This document shows, piece after piece, positions 12,257-23,594 of a stretch of 64,000 nt of DNA; position 1 is the stretch's first letter; every line of letters begins with the position of its first letter. The stretch comes from Dermanyssus gallinae. Lineage: Eukaryota; Arthropoda; Arachnida; Mesostigmata; Dermanyssidae. The notes below the pieces were generated by a model. It saw only the letters and a list, made by a program, of their open reading frames with translations. It did not search any database and was not told the DNA's origin. The stretch lies in contig QVRM01002192.1 of assembly GCA_003439945.1 (NCBI GenBank), forward strand, positions 3,069,001-3,133,000, written 5' to 3'. A program made the translations under genes and the position numbers.

Positions 12257-12284
12257 GTAATGCCACCATATCAAGCGAAGCCAG

Positions 12285-12285
<1 letters not shown>

Positions 12286-12369
<84 letters not shown>

Positions 12370-12371
12370 TA
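12286..12371. repeat. Long (TA)n microsatellite in KIF3A intron
   Basis: About 78 bp of pure TA followed by CATATATAC. It begins only about 30 nt after the splice donor at 12257. Confidence 0.9.
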
Positions 12372-12539
12372 CACGGACACGTGACAGTCACAATACGCGC
12401 CCATTAGGCACATTGGCTTAGCTAATCCGTCGTGATATGTGTAACATATACCTAATGTATTATACGGAAAATAAATTAAATCACAAAACGACCTCAATAT
12501 TTAAAAAACAACACTCTAGTAGTGTAATAAATTTGCTGA

Positions 12540-12547
12540 TATATATA

Positions 12548-12578
<31 letters not shown>

Positions 12579-12580
12579 TA
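12540..12580. repeat. (TA)n with internal poly(A)
   Basis: TA run, then about ten A, then TA run, within the same KIF3A intron. Confidence 0.7.
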
Positions 12581-12851
12581 TTATTTTTCATGATTTCTTG
12601 ATTTATTATTTGCTTGGCATGTATACCTAAATACACATGCCGTCCGTTTGTATCCGAGGCGCTTAGAGCGGCAGCATATGTGTTACCTACGCAACCATAT
12701 AATCAATGTATCCTTTAATACCTACTGAGTATTTGCTTTCGAACGGGACAACCTCTTCTTTATAATTTGTGGTTGGACATTAAATATTTGCACACAGTGT
12801 TTCATACATATACATATTAGAATTTCGTTCGGTCTTGCGTTTTTATTACAG

Positions 12852-13186
12852 CTGAAGCGCAAGAACTTCTACTGGAGGAAAGTCAACGTGAGCTGGAGGC
12901 GCGTAAGCAGATCGAGGAAGCGCTAAGAGAAGCCCTTCGCATCAAGCAAGCCGAACGCCTGAACATCGAGGAACGCTACTCGGACCTTCGAGAAGAAGCG
13001 GCCGGCAAGACGCGCAAACTGAAGAAGGTTTGGAGTCTCCTGCAGCAGGCTAAAGCCGAAATGACCGATATGCGAAGAGATCACGAACGCGAGATGGAAG
13101 GCTACCTGGAAAGCGTTCGACAACTCAGTCAAGAGCTGAAACTTAATATTCTCATCATCGACACTTTTATACCGGAACAATTTCAG
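12852..13186 (+). CDS. KIF3A: KIF3A exon: coiled-coil stalk
   Basis: The acceptor is TTACAG at 12846-12851 and the donor GTAGGC is at 13187. With the carried G it gives 112 codons, phase 0 at the end. It encodes [60 protein letters not shown] and [14 protein letters not shown] [17 protein letters not shown]. It is strongly heptad-like and charged, as expected for the dimerising stalk. G-K-T-x-K-L-K-K-V-W and L-I-I-D-x-F-I-P are KIF3A signatures. Confidence 0.93.
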
Positions 13187-14178
13187 GTAGGCTGTGTGTG
13201 TTTAAAGTTAGTTGAATTTGCGGGTGGTAGCGAAGGAAAGAATACTGCAAAAGGCAGCTTTGGAAAATAGCCCACTGCAAATAAAATTTAACTGTTAGTA
13301 TGTAGGGCTTGTTTTAGTCTTTTGTTCAATATGTCAGTGATATGTTGTTGAACGTAATAAGTATATGGAACGAATGAACAATGCAATAAAAACAGAAGGA
13401 GCATTCTTCTGAATGACAAGAATGCAACTTTTGTACGTACCAGATGCTTTTTAGAGTCGCGCGTGTTTATTGGGAGCCATATGTTCGATACTATTCCTGA
13501 CTTAGTTTGTCAATTTATCATTGAATCTTCCAAAGTGCCTACCTATGTACACTCATTTTTTCTATCGTGAAGCTGGTAGAAAATAAATATTGTACGACCA
13601 GACATACCAGTGCAACATGCTCTATAGGGTGATACACAAGCGAATGGAATCGTGACCATGCCAGATCGATAAATTTATAAAGAAAAAAGTGAATACTCAG
13701 TTTGTGCAAAGTTGTCCTCATCGGGCACAACTATAACGGCTGCATAGTTTAGTAAGATAATGCGTGAACTGTTTGTGTTATAGTTGTATGTATTCGCGAC
13801 TTGAACTGCAGTCAGAAAACTGTGGTCAAGCTAGCACTGTGTTCTGATCGCCATAGCGACAATGGACCTTATCAGTAAAGTCAGAAAGCCTGCTGAACAA
13901 ACGGATGCAGGCCAACAAACGCGGCTGACGTTAAATCAAATTTCTACAACAGGTGCTTTATTTCGCAGTAACCAGAGGTAATGCCGGTAATGCAGCTACA
14001 CTTGTAATAGGCATTTGTCATTGCCATGTTCTTGAAGAAGTTATCATTGCCATGTTCTAGAAGAAGTTATTTCCGTGCCCTTTTTGTTTTGCAATTTGTT
14101 TTTAATAATTTAAAGTTAAAACTTGTAGTGTAAGTTAGCTGGATAAACTCTAATAAATGTGCATGTGTGTCATTTCAG
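13187..14178 (+). other. KIF3A intron
   Basis: It contains an imperfect 26-bp tandem duplication at 14018-14069 (unit starting TCATTGCCATGTTCT). Nothing else is recognised. Confidence 0.7.
14018..14069 (+). repeat. 26-bp tandem duplication
   Basis: Units 14018-14043 and 14044-14069 differ at about one base (CTTGAAG versus CTAGAAG). It lies in the last KIF3A intron, about 110 nt before the final exon. Confidence 0.8.
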
Positions 14179-14358
14179 CGCATAATCGAGAACAACGCAA
14201 CATGGAATGAGGATATTGGCGAATGGCAGTTGAAGTGTGTGGCATACACTGCCAACAACCTCACAAAATTAGAGCCACCTAGACATTCAGACGCGGATGA
14301 ATCACTCTACAATGGAGACAACGTTTTCTACTCATATAAGGGAAAAGTTCGTAAATAG
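14179..14358 (+). CDS. KIF3A: KIF3A final exon: globular tail and stop
   Basis: It follows TTTCAG (14173-14178), phase 0, and ends at TAG 14356-14358. It encodes RIIENNATWNEDIGEWQLKC, then VAYTANNLTKLEPP and NVFYSYKGKVRK. N-E-D-I-G-E-W-Q-L-K-C-V-A-Y-T-x-N-N is the diagnostic start of the KIF3A tail. The remaining tail is only about 35 residues and lacks the basic Lys/Arg/Ser-rich end known from vertebrate KIF3A. Either this lineage is shorter, or a weak donor at GTTCGT (14347) leads to an exon I did not find. Confidence 0.88.
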   Translation, partial: RIIENNATWNEDIGEWQLKCVAYTANNLTKLEPPRHSDADESLYNGDNVFYSYKGKVRK

Positions 14359-14661
14359 AGGTCTCATTGGCTCCGAAGTGCTTGCTGCGCATTGACTCAC
14401 GAATAAGTGTTGAGGCACGCGTGTAGGCATTAAGTGTAGGCATGACTCTGAGCTGTGTATGGTTTAGGCAAAGCGGCGAGTATTTCGACTAACTACGCAT
14501 GTATATGCAAACCATGGTACAAAGAAATATGAAGCGTATAAATAGGGAGAGTCAACTAGGTCACTTTCTAGCGGGATCTATGAATCGCTGGATTTTCAGA
14601 AGGTTGTATACGTAGATGACATTTCATTCTAAACATGATAAGCAATTTAAAAACAGAGCAA

Positions 14662-14667
14662 AATAAA
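14662..14667 (+). promoter_or_regulatory. Candidate polyadenylation signal of KIF3A
   Basis: AATAAA about 300 nt after the stop codon. Position fits a 3' UTR; no other support. Confidence 0.4.
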
Positions 14668-14669
14668 AA

Positions 14670-15230
14670 CCGTATTTGATTTGAAAAACACACGTCACAA
14701 ATGCTTTCTCTTTTTGCAAGAATTAAATAATGAAAATCGTTATGAAAAGTGGTTCAAGGATTTAAGGGTGAAAAGGGAAAAAGAAGATAGTAAAAACTGA
14801 GGTAAATTTATATACTGTATGATTGGCGATACTGACGCACAAGGCACAGGTCACTACTGAGCTATAACTTGATAGACAATATATCTCGAAATGACAACTA
14901 AAAATAGAATATTAGACAATCGCCCCAAATAAATCCCCTTATTCAGCCAGGTATTGCGATTTAAAAGTCATCTTTCGACGTCTCGGGTAACACAGGTCAG
15001 GGACTTCGAGTAAGGGATTTTATGTGGGATACTCTTTCACACGACGGGCAGTCTGTATACAAGAGATTGGACGCTGGATTTTTTCTGAACGCGAAGCATC
15101 ACAAAACTCGTGGCCCGTCGCGACGTTTTCCGCCGTTGAGAGACTAGAGGAAAGGCAACCTCAGCAGGTACTAAACTACGAGTAATCTTGATGCCGAAAC
15201 AACGAATCAATGGATTTGACCATATATATA
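14670..15230. other. Intergenic stretch left of the foldback element
   Basis: The minus strand of 15226-15060 has an open frame reading LIRCFGIKITRSLVPAEVAF that I cannot assign. It could be the C-terminal flank of the LINE whose other part lies right of the foldback element. Confidence 0.3.
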
Positions 15231-15232
15231 TA

Positions 15233-16293
15233 CAGGGTGTGACTGAACGAATTTTATAGCGATACATAAAATTGTAGAGCTCGTTAAAGCAAATATTTTT
15301 TCCAATGGAACATGTGCTCTGAGAAGTCTTGTTTCGGAGTTACAGTGAAATTACTACAATTTGTGACACTGGTGTTTTTGCCCGACATAGGAGCACAAAA
15401 TGTGCTGTTGCGAGACAACCAGTCTTCCTAGACAGAAACTAAGCACACCGTCGTGTTCGTGATAAATTCTGCTCATTCTGAAGAATATGCAAAGCCGGTC
15501 AGAAGACGCGACATGGTCGCTTAGAAGAGAATTCGCCAAAAATAAAGTTCTTTATTAGCGTTCACGCCAAATACTTTAGAATCATAACCCTACGACCACC
15601 CACGTGTTCAAAGCTAACATATACAGCAAATGCGCATTTCATGACGATCATTTTGGTACCAAACGTATGGCAATGCGAGCTGTGGTTGCGGAGTAATTAC
15701 GATTTTTCGGCGGGATGTCCAGATTAAGTGCATGAAAAATGACGCGCTGCGGCTGTCGCGCGACACGTCGGCGGTAGTGAACGTCGCCACACAGTCATTT
15801 TACATGCACTTAATCTGGACATCCCGCCGAAAAATCGTAATTACTCCGCAACCACAGCTCGCATTGCCATACGTTTGGTACCAAAATGATCGTCATGAAA
15901 TGCGTATTTGCTGCATATGTTAGCTTTGAACACGTGGGTGGTCGTAGGGTTATGATTCTAAAGTATTTGGCGTGAACGCTAATAAAGAACTTTATTTTTG
16001 GCGAATTCTCTTCTAAGCGACCATGTCGCGTCTTCTGACCGGCTTTGCATATTCTTCAGATTGAGCAGAATTTTATCACGAACACGACGGTGTGCTTAGT
16101 TTCTGTCTAGGAAGACTGGTTGTCTCGCAACAGCACATTTTGTGCTCCTACTGTCGGGCAAAAACACCAGTGTCACAAATTGTAGTAATTTCACTGTAAC
16201 TCCGAAACAAGACTTCTCAGAGCACATGTTCCATATTTGCTTTAACGAGCTCTACAATTTTATGTATCGCTATAAAATTCGTTCAGTCACACC

Positions 16294-16296
<3 letters not shown>
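15233..16296. mobile_element. Foldback (long terminal inverted repeat) element, family A copy 1, 1,064 bp
   Basis: The element begins CAGGGTGTGACTG and ends with the reverse complement CAGTCACACCCTG. Both ends are directly flanked by TA. Almost the whole length is two arms of about 500 bp that match each other nearly base for base in opposite orientation. Small differences exist, for example about 10 bp (TTTTTTCCAA) near 15300 missing from the right arm. The spacer at 15741-15794 is CG-rich and unpaired with the arms. CAGGGT ends and TA flanks resemble Tc1/mariner-class non-autonomous elements. No transposase-like frame is present; open frames here are arm shadows. Confidence 0.85.

Positions 16297-16331
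<35 letters not shown>
16297..16331. repeat. (TA)n tract abutting foldback copy 1
   Basis: Pure TA directly after the right end of the foldback element. The left end also follows a short TA run, so the insertion probably went into a TA tract. Confidence 0.85.
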
Positions 16332-16334
<3 letters not shown>

Positions 16335-19300
16335 TAATCACCTCCCCACAAGAGAATGCCGTACGTGAGTACCGGCACAAACAGTGTCTTGTAGATTAAT
16401 ATCAGATCATCCACCGCAACTCCCATACAACGCAAACGGCGCAAGACTGATATAACTGCATAACATTTAGGTGTGAATATGATCAACGTAAGCGCGCCAA
16501 CTCAAACCATTGTGTAAGACGAGGCCCAAACATTTATTAGTTGACAAAAACTTTGACCAAATTCTGAAGAAGGCAGATCAAGATCCGCCTGCAACTTTAG
16601 TTGAGAGGAGCGAAACAGAGTGTGGCTAGACTTGTTAGCATTAACAACAAAGTCAAAATAATTTAAGGTTTTGATTACCTCCTTCAGTTGGGATAGTGAG
16701 CGCGTTATACCGAGGGCTGGAGAGTTAAGTCTGAATAGAGAACTCTTAACGTTCTCTTTTTCTATATTAAATAGAATGCAATTAATGAGAATCAACAAGA
16801 GAAACGGTTTTAGCACTGAACCTTGTGAGGTTCCAATATTAACCGATCTCCGCGAAAAAACCACTTGTCCTATACGGACAGACTGCAATCTAGAGGATAG
16901 AAATGAATTAAACTACTTGACTTGCAAAACATCCAAGGCTCTGCATGGTTTGCAGAATGAAAGAATAGCGAACGCAATTGAATGCCGCGGAGACGTGGTG
17001 CAAAGGTGACCGCTACAGCGCGAAAGCTGATGGAAACATCATCACAGGACCTTAATTCCTTATTTGTTACTTAATCGAGGCTTTATATCATCCTCAAAAC
17101 TCAATGAAGAGACCCGCCGACACAAAGTAGCGGTTAAATTCATTGGCTGTTAGAACAGGATCTATGGAAGTTTCTCCAGAAGATATGACGACAGCAGAAG
17201 GCAACTCGGCCGAGCCTTTATGTTTACCACAGGACCTGTTAATGAACTGCCAGAGACGGCGGGTATCTCCACGTAAAGTATCAAACCACTTCTTGTAGAA
17301 CGCTGAACGAGCAATACGAACGGCATTTTTGTACCTTTTTTGGCTAGCCAGATAAGCATGTTTGCTTTCTAGAGAATTAATCTTTCTGTGCCTAATGTGT
17401 ATTTTGTTAGCATGCCTTCTTGGGCGACGCAATCCTGGCGAGAACACAAACGTGTCACCCTACGGCGCATCCGTACGTTCCATTCGACGTGATGACTGAA
17501 TGATGTGTTGTAAATACCTCAGAGGGTTTGCTGAAAATTCTCGAGGGCTAAACTAGTCAAGCTCTTGAAAGAGGCCTCGTGACACGATCGATGAGACGCA
17601 TTAGGTCGTTGCTAGTGAAGAAGGACATCGATATCTTTAAGCCAAGTCTCGCCTATAACTGCTAAATCAACGGATGACCACTCATCACAAAGTGTGCTGC
17701 GCAGGTGCTCGTGTCGCGCCGATTTTTGAATCTCTCTGTGCCTGCATTGAGGTGTAATGCTGTAAGCGAGCTGTTAAGGGGGAAAGATCGCGCCAGTCAT
17801 CGCAACCAGAAATTTTAGAAGAAACGTAGAGATCGCCATAAAGAATCGACTCAGACTGGCCGCAGCCTTCGGACAGATGGCTTTAAACAATTGAATAACA
17901 GGTTGAGCAATTGCAGGAAGTTGCTTGACCTTTGTAGATACAGTCTTCTTGGGTTCTTCGGCTATCCTAGCCTGTCAATTAGAACATTTTCTTGAGGTTA
18001 ACAGAAAGCTGCCGGAGCAACAACATGGCTTCAGAAGAGGCCGGTCAACAATGAGCATGTGCTGTACTTCTAAATTCTGTACAACGGGCACTTCTAACTA
18101 AAGGCGCTTATCTCTTTGCTGTGTTTGTAGACTTTAAGGCGGCCTTTGATACAGCTGCACGAACGATTATACTTAACAAACTGGCTTCTTGTGGGATGTC
18201 ATTGAATATATTGGAGCTCAATAAAGGCATCTTCAATAAAGGAAGGACTAGTAATTATAGATGACGGAGCCGCAAAATACATGGCGATCTTACAGACCAC
18301 TGGTATTGCCCAAGTTGATTATCTGAGTATTTTTTTGAAAAGGACACTTTTTTCAATTTCGCAAGCTCGAAGATGACAGACCGTTGATTGAGACGAATGC
18401 GGCCCTTTACAGTTTGCACATCGAGGTGCGTTTTTGTAACTAGCCACAATATGGCCCGGTTGACCGCACCACGGCCGTGTGCCCAAGCCTCAGGCAACTA
18501 TAACAGACAGTGGGAGCTCCGGCGTGAAGGACAACCTTATGCATCTTGAACGCCAAAAATACCTCGGAAGGCGGTAACTTATTGAATAATAGGATTACGC
18601 TATTCATTCAAAATCACTATTATTACATAATAAGTACCACAATAATCTCCTCGCCGCGTTTCGTTATGTACGTTTTTCTTTTTGCCATTGTTACACAGGT
18701 ATCTTTAAGAGCAGACCTGCTCAGAAAAGCCTTTATTCGCGTCAGTAATTCTAGCTCTGTAACAGCCTAGATTTTGACTTTTTACTAATACACACACGTT
18801 GAGCAAAGACGATAGATGTGTGGCCTTGGCAGCCTCCTCGGTAGAACGGGACCATACGTGAAAGAAGCCAGATCTTGTTTCTGACTTGCAAGCCGGAAAA
18901 GTTGATGCAGGTCAGAACAGTAACCCGATCAGTCCTGCGTCCGATGACGATATTAAGATACCTTTTGGCTGTCTATACTCAGAAGATCTAATAGAGCCTA
19001 TCTGTGGTCTCAGAATATTTAATCTCTTAGAAGTATTTTATTGGCAGCCGTCATTCAGCTATTTTCTGTTTCGTCGATCGACAATTGCGGATTCTGTTGG
19101 CTCATTAACGCGCGGCGCCGTTACATTTTGATTCTCCGTGGCTTCCATAGGATCGTCACTTTAGGCGGGGGTAGAAACCACTGGCCTCATTTTATTCTCT
19201 CTCCTGGACGACAGAATCACGCGTCATCTCTTCTGCGTCACCACTGCTCTCCCAATCACCATGATTAATGGCGAGCGGGAAGAGCGAGATGCAGCAGGAT

Positions 19301-19350
19301 ATTGCTAGCCATTCATAAACCGGGACAAGATGTTTAAAGATAGAAAGCCG
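16335..19350 (-). mobile_element. Degenerate Jockey/CR1/I-type LINE
   Basis: Pieces are in N-to-C order on the minus strand. A gag-like ORF1 with CCHC knuckles lies near 18510-18370: CYSCLRLGHTA, then CGQPGHIVAS and CANCKGPHSSQSTVC in neighbouring frames. Endonuclease motif VDLAVIGETWLKDID lies near 17680-17635 (the usual E-T-W-L of APE-type endonucleases). The linker KRYKNAVRIARSAFYKKW lies near 17340-17285. RT motif B-like TSQGSVLKPFLLLILIN lies near 16835-16780. The RT-distal piece MGVAVDDLILIYKTLFVPVL, then TYGILLWGGD, lies at 16425-16335. The RT core between about 16890 and 17090 is missing. ORF1 may extend left-to-right up to about 19350 (TRDSVVQERENKMRPVVSTP on the minus strand). It is frame-broken throughout. 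Confidence 0.7.
17990..18245 (+). mobile_element. LINE reverse transcriptase fragment in opposite orientation, nested in the minus-strand LINE
   Basis: The plus strand reads QQHGFRRGRSTMSMC at about 18020-18065 and, in another frame, FAVFVDFKAAFDTAARTII at about 18115-18170. These are the RT finger segment (Q-x-G-F-R-x-G-R-S-T) and motif A (D-F-x-x-A-F-D). It lies between the ORF1 and endonuclease relics of the minus-strand LINE, so it probably inserted into it or they were rearranged together. Confidence 0.7.
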
Positions 19351-21818
19351 TGGCGCCACACCGATAAAAGACGGCTGGTTTGTCGTCGCTGCACCTACAG
19401 ATACACAGGTACGCGGAATCAGCTGGCCTGCCAAGCAGTTTTGCCCATTTCCTTAATCGGAGGAACGAAAAGCATGGTACAACGAAAAAGAGACAAGATT
19501 TACTCTACACGGAGGAAACGTCACTTCAAGAAGAACCTCACAAGGCGCCCAACACGCATCGATCAGATTCGAATCAAACCAACGGCAAATCCAACAGCCA
19601 CCACCGAAGCGAGACAACACAGCACAAGGCAAGAGCCGCTCAAAGTACGACCATACACCTCTACGTTCGAACGTCATATGAATTTATATATATATACACA
19701 TTGGAAGAATTGTTGTTTCCACGGCACATCGCCAAGGTAGAGTAGTAGTGAAACACATATCAAGTGCCGTTGGGGGAGGGGGAGCAAGTGTTTCCTAAAC
19801 TATTACAAAATTGTGCGTCTGGCTGTGACATCCAAGGTAGGAAAATTTCAAGTTTTGTTTGCATTTTAGTCTATCAGCATACCGTTTAGTCTCCAAAACT
19901 TGTGAAAGTTTTTTTTATAAAATCAGAATACCTGATAAGACATATTTAATGCAACACTAAATAAACATTTGCATTCAATCGAACGTATTCACATATCAAT
20001 CAACTTTAAGTAGTCAAAGCGCTCGCACACCAATTCAATTTGCTCAAGCGTGAAACTGAGTAATTTCATCAAGCTCTGCGTTCTTCCTTAAATTTTTATC
20101 CATAGTCCCTGGCGCAAAAGTTCGTTGGTTTGAGTTGGATCATCCGGAAGAATCGTTAAGCGCATGCCTGAAATTTTGAATAAGCCTGTAGACAGTGGGG
20201 CAGGACCACCTAGGGTCTCAAAGGTTAAAGGGAAGGTGTCACGAGGATATCCTCTAGTGGTCTACCCAACTTCGCTACTTCAAATTCAGAGGGCAAGAAC
20301 ATGTTGCAAAGAACTGCCGAGCAATGTTAGGTGCTATGTAGCATAAATGGACACTACGACATTACAAGGCCATCCCCAGAACACAGACAACTGGTCACAA
20401 ACCACGAGAAAAACCGCAAACAAATTATAATAACCAGTACCAATAAAATTCTGTAAGTAAACTTCCGTAGACCCCCTAGAGTATGCGATCTGGCACCTAA
20501 ATGAGCGACCGAATATTAACATAGGAGCCCTACTGCTCTTTGAGGCTTCTATATCACAGGTTTCTCAATCTGGATCTCACAGTTACAACAAATTATCTTC
20601 GATTAAGGTAAATGCACAAGACTATCCTCACCTTAGTGAGGCAACGCACGCACTGCTATTTTATTACGATTTCTGGCTTTGCGATTTACTTAGTGTGTAC
20701 TTCTTTGAACTTCACCTTAAAGGAAGACCACCACTGCTTCGAAGAACTAGACCTCGAAACGAGCACCCGCGGTCAAAAAGGGACTTTAATTTACGGCTTT
20801 TAATTTAATAACTGGCTAGAGGACTCACTGGAAGCAAGAAACCCTAATTGACTCTTTATATGTAAGCTTCTCCGTCAATCTAACTTCGTCCCAGCCTTTT
20901 CTCCCCGCACAACGGCGAAGCTATACAAGGCTAAATTGAATCTACCTACATAAAGCGTTGAAAAATATCTCAGCTTACTGAGTGCTCCGCAGTGCACATC
21001 TCTGTACTTCTAGAGGAAGCCTAGTAAGAACCCAGCTCCCCTCTAGATTCTTAGATATCCAATCGCTCTCCGTGTTACTGACAGAATAGCCATATCGCCG
21101 AAAAGCACAGGATCTGCCACAGTTTGTGACGAGTATTCACGCGCCGCTGAGCAGGGCAGCGGCCGAAACTATCCTACCTATGGGAAGTCTACATAGAAGC
21201 ACCAAGTGCCCTACACAAGACACTTAATTATAGTGAATTAGACCACTAGAACTCATTCTGTGAGGATTTCAGAGAAAGATTTGGAGCAAAGAGTACAAGA
21301 TCGTGCGTAACAAGATACGCCACGCACAGCTGCCTTAAAGAGTAGAAGTAGCCCGACCATAACTGCGCTCTTCTCGTAAAGACCGGGAGAAAACTTAGCC
21401 GGTGAGGAGACTTCAGATCTTACCTAGCACACTCCCTCTATTTCGAAACAGTGATTCATGTTCTGCCGCTCCAGTGTAAGCAGATCCTCTGCAATTGGGA
21501 ACACGGCTGCAACGCTACGATTGACTAAAATACTAGTTAGGTGACTTTCTACCTATCCGACACTGAGCGGGTTCACCTCCCTACGAGCTGGCACGATATA
21601 AGCAGAAAGCTCTCATTCTGCGCTCTTGAGCAGCCATCATTCCTCCTGCCTCGCGTGTTCCCTTTTATCTTCGTAACAGAGTCTTATATATACTTTTCTA
21701 TGTTCAAAGCAGTTCCGCCCGGCTTGGAGTGATGATAATGTCCGAGCACTTCACTGTGGGCTCGTGTGTGTGAGGCTCGTGAATATCACGGGCGTGATCT
21801 CCTCTACCATAACTTCTG

Positions 21819-21861
<43 letters not shown>

Positions 21862-23000
21862 GTTAGGCGGAAAGTACCTGGTATTTTTAGCTTAGAAAAG
21901 TGATATGATTTTTTGTTCTCGCTATATGAATTGTGAAAAAAATCTAGTAACGGGCAACAACTTTGTATGAGTTCAAAAAATATCTTACTGCTGCGGAAAA
22001 TGTCCAAAGTAATCCCACTACATTCGGCTAGGATAGCATTTTAAGGTCTTTGAGCTACAATTGGTTTGCCAAGTTCCGTTCCGGCAACTTAAGCCTTCTG
22101 GATGAACCCTAAAGTCCTACTACGCTTGAGGGAGATTGCTTGCCCAAAACCTTGCCACAGAATTCCGAGTGACTACGGCTAAATTATCTATCGACTTAGT
22201 GGTCTGCTATACAACTATCGTTGCTTGCCTTTGCGCTCATGTTTCGTGTCGACGTTTAAGTAAAGGCACGTCTTGGTTTAAGCACAACAGATTAAACGTC
22301 TGGCAAACTGATTTTCTTGGTTTTTCAGGCAAAACGAGTGCCCGTTCTTGAATCTAATTTTACCTGTGACAAAAATGGGTTTCTTACGACAATGTTAGAT
22401 GTAGAAGATACTGGTGTGCCCCAGGCCCAGCTGCCCAGAAGGCATCAAAAAGACTGATATAATCGTTCAAGATTTGCTCTGCGTTTGGTGGGATATTCAT
22501 AGCATCGCCTACTACGAGTTTCTTCCTAGTGGCGGAATAATAGACACGTATCTACTCTGATCAGTTCGACCGAGTATTTGTCGCTCTTTGAATAAAGACA
22601 CAGCATAGTGAAATAGAATGGGCGTTATCTTCTACCAAGGCAACGCAAGACCGCTTATGGGTTTATCCAGCCTCCGCAAGGTAGCAAGCTTTGTTTGGGT
22701 CATTTTACCGCATCCACCGTCGGCTACTCCTAATATGCCTGCTGACTATTTACAGAGGAAGAATCTCACTTCATCAGCAATAAAATCACACCCTGAGGCA
22801 TTTATCGAGCTGCAGAAACTAGAATTATTTGTCATATGAATCGATAGTCTGGTCCAGAGATTGGGAAGTCTTCTGGCTCACAATGGATACTACGTTTAGG
22901 ATAAATAAAATTAATTGACTTGTTTACTTTCAGAATGATTTTATTCTTGAATTGTTTATTCACCATGAGTTGGTTGTATGGTACAAAAGATCACATATCA
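19351..23000. other. Long intergenic stretch, no supported gene
   Basis: I see no recognisable protein motifs on either strand. A Lys/Arg-rich open frame at 19330-19740 has no family resemblance. A (TA)n tract lies at 21821-21859. This looks like decayed repeat DNA. Confidence 0.4.
21821..21859. repeat. (TA)n microsatellite
   Basis: Uninterrupted TA run of about 39 bp. Confidence 0.9.
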
Positions 23001-23020
23001 TTTTGTAGGCTAAGAATATC

Positions 23021-23097
23021 CTGGCGGCGTGGTCTAGGGGACTAGTGCGCTAGTCATAATTGTCATCTACCGGGGTGTCGCCGGGTCGACCCCTTTT
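23021..23097 (+). repeat. tRNA-like segment, probable SINE head
   Basis: GGCGGCGTGGTCTAGGGGAC resembles an A box (TGGTCTAGGGGACTA) and GGTCGACCCC at 23084-23093 resembles a B box, about 50 nt apart as in tRNA genes. Complete acceptor pairing and a mature tRNA body are not evident, so a tRNA-derived SINE or tRNA pseudogene is more likely than a functional tRNA. Confidence 0.5.
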
Positions 23098-23594
23098 GTT
23101 GATTAAATTTTAATTGGACGATGCTCATTGAGAATCGATGATAAACTATACCGCTAAGAGGCAGCGGCCGTGCTGCCACGAGGACTGTTAAGGAAACCCT
23201 AGATATATTAACATGTCCTTGGTGCATTGAAGATATACCGCACGGTGAGTTCCAAGCCCGTAGAAGATGGGGGATGGTCTAGAATAAAAAAAACAACCTC
23301 TTTAAAAATGTTTTTTTTTAATTCTAGGCTAAGAAGATTGTTGACACTTGATTGTAGTGACGATATTTCGATAAACAAGCAAGTTAGTATGTAGTAACGC
23401 CCGATATTGCACTCGCCACAATATTTTCATACGCACTCATTAATTTTATAACAATTTCCACTCAAACGTATAAAGTGGTGGTAACCATGTCATGGTGCTC
23501 GGCATATTATAGAGCTGTTTTTCTGTGATGACGGTATTATTCATAGCTGCAAAGAGCAAGACCTTCGACATTTATCTATATTCTCTGAATGATT

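Noticed and set aside
10532..14358. KIF3B/Klp68D assignment for the kinesin-2 gene
   Set aside because: The stalk and tail motifs (I-V-G-G-x-x-L-L, K-L-K-K-V-W, L-I-I-D-x-F-I-P, N-E-D-I-G-E-W-Q-L-K-C-V-A-Y-T) are those of KIF3A, not KIF3B.
15354..15923. Short open frames inside the foldback elements as possible transposase
   Set aside because: They are mirrored in both arms, are under 100 codons and lack any catalytic triad or DNA-binding motif.
23021..23097. Functional tRNA gene
   Set aside because: A- and B-box-like words are present, but acceptor-stem pairing and a clean cloverleaf are not evident; a SINE or pseudogene is more likely.
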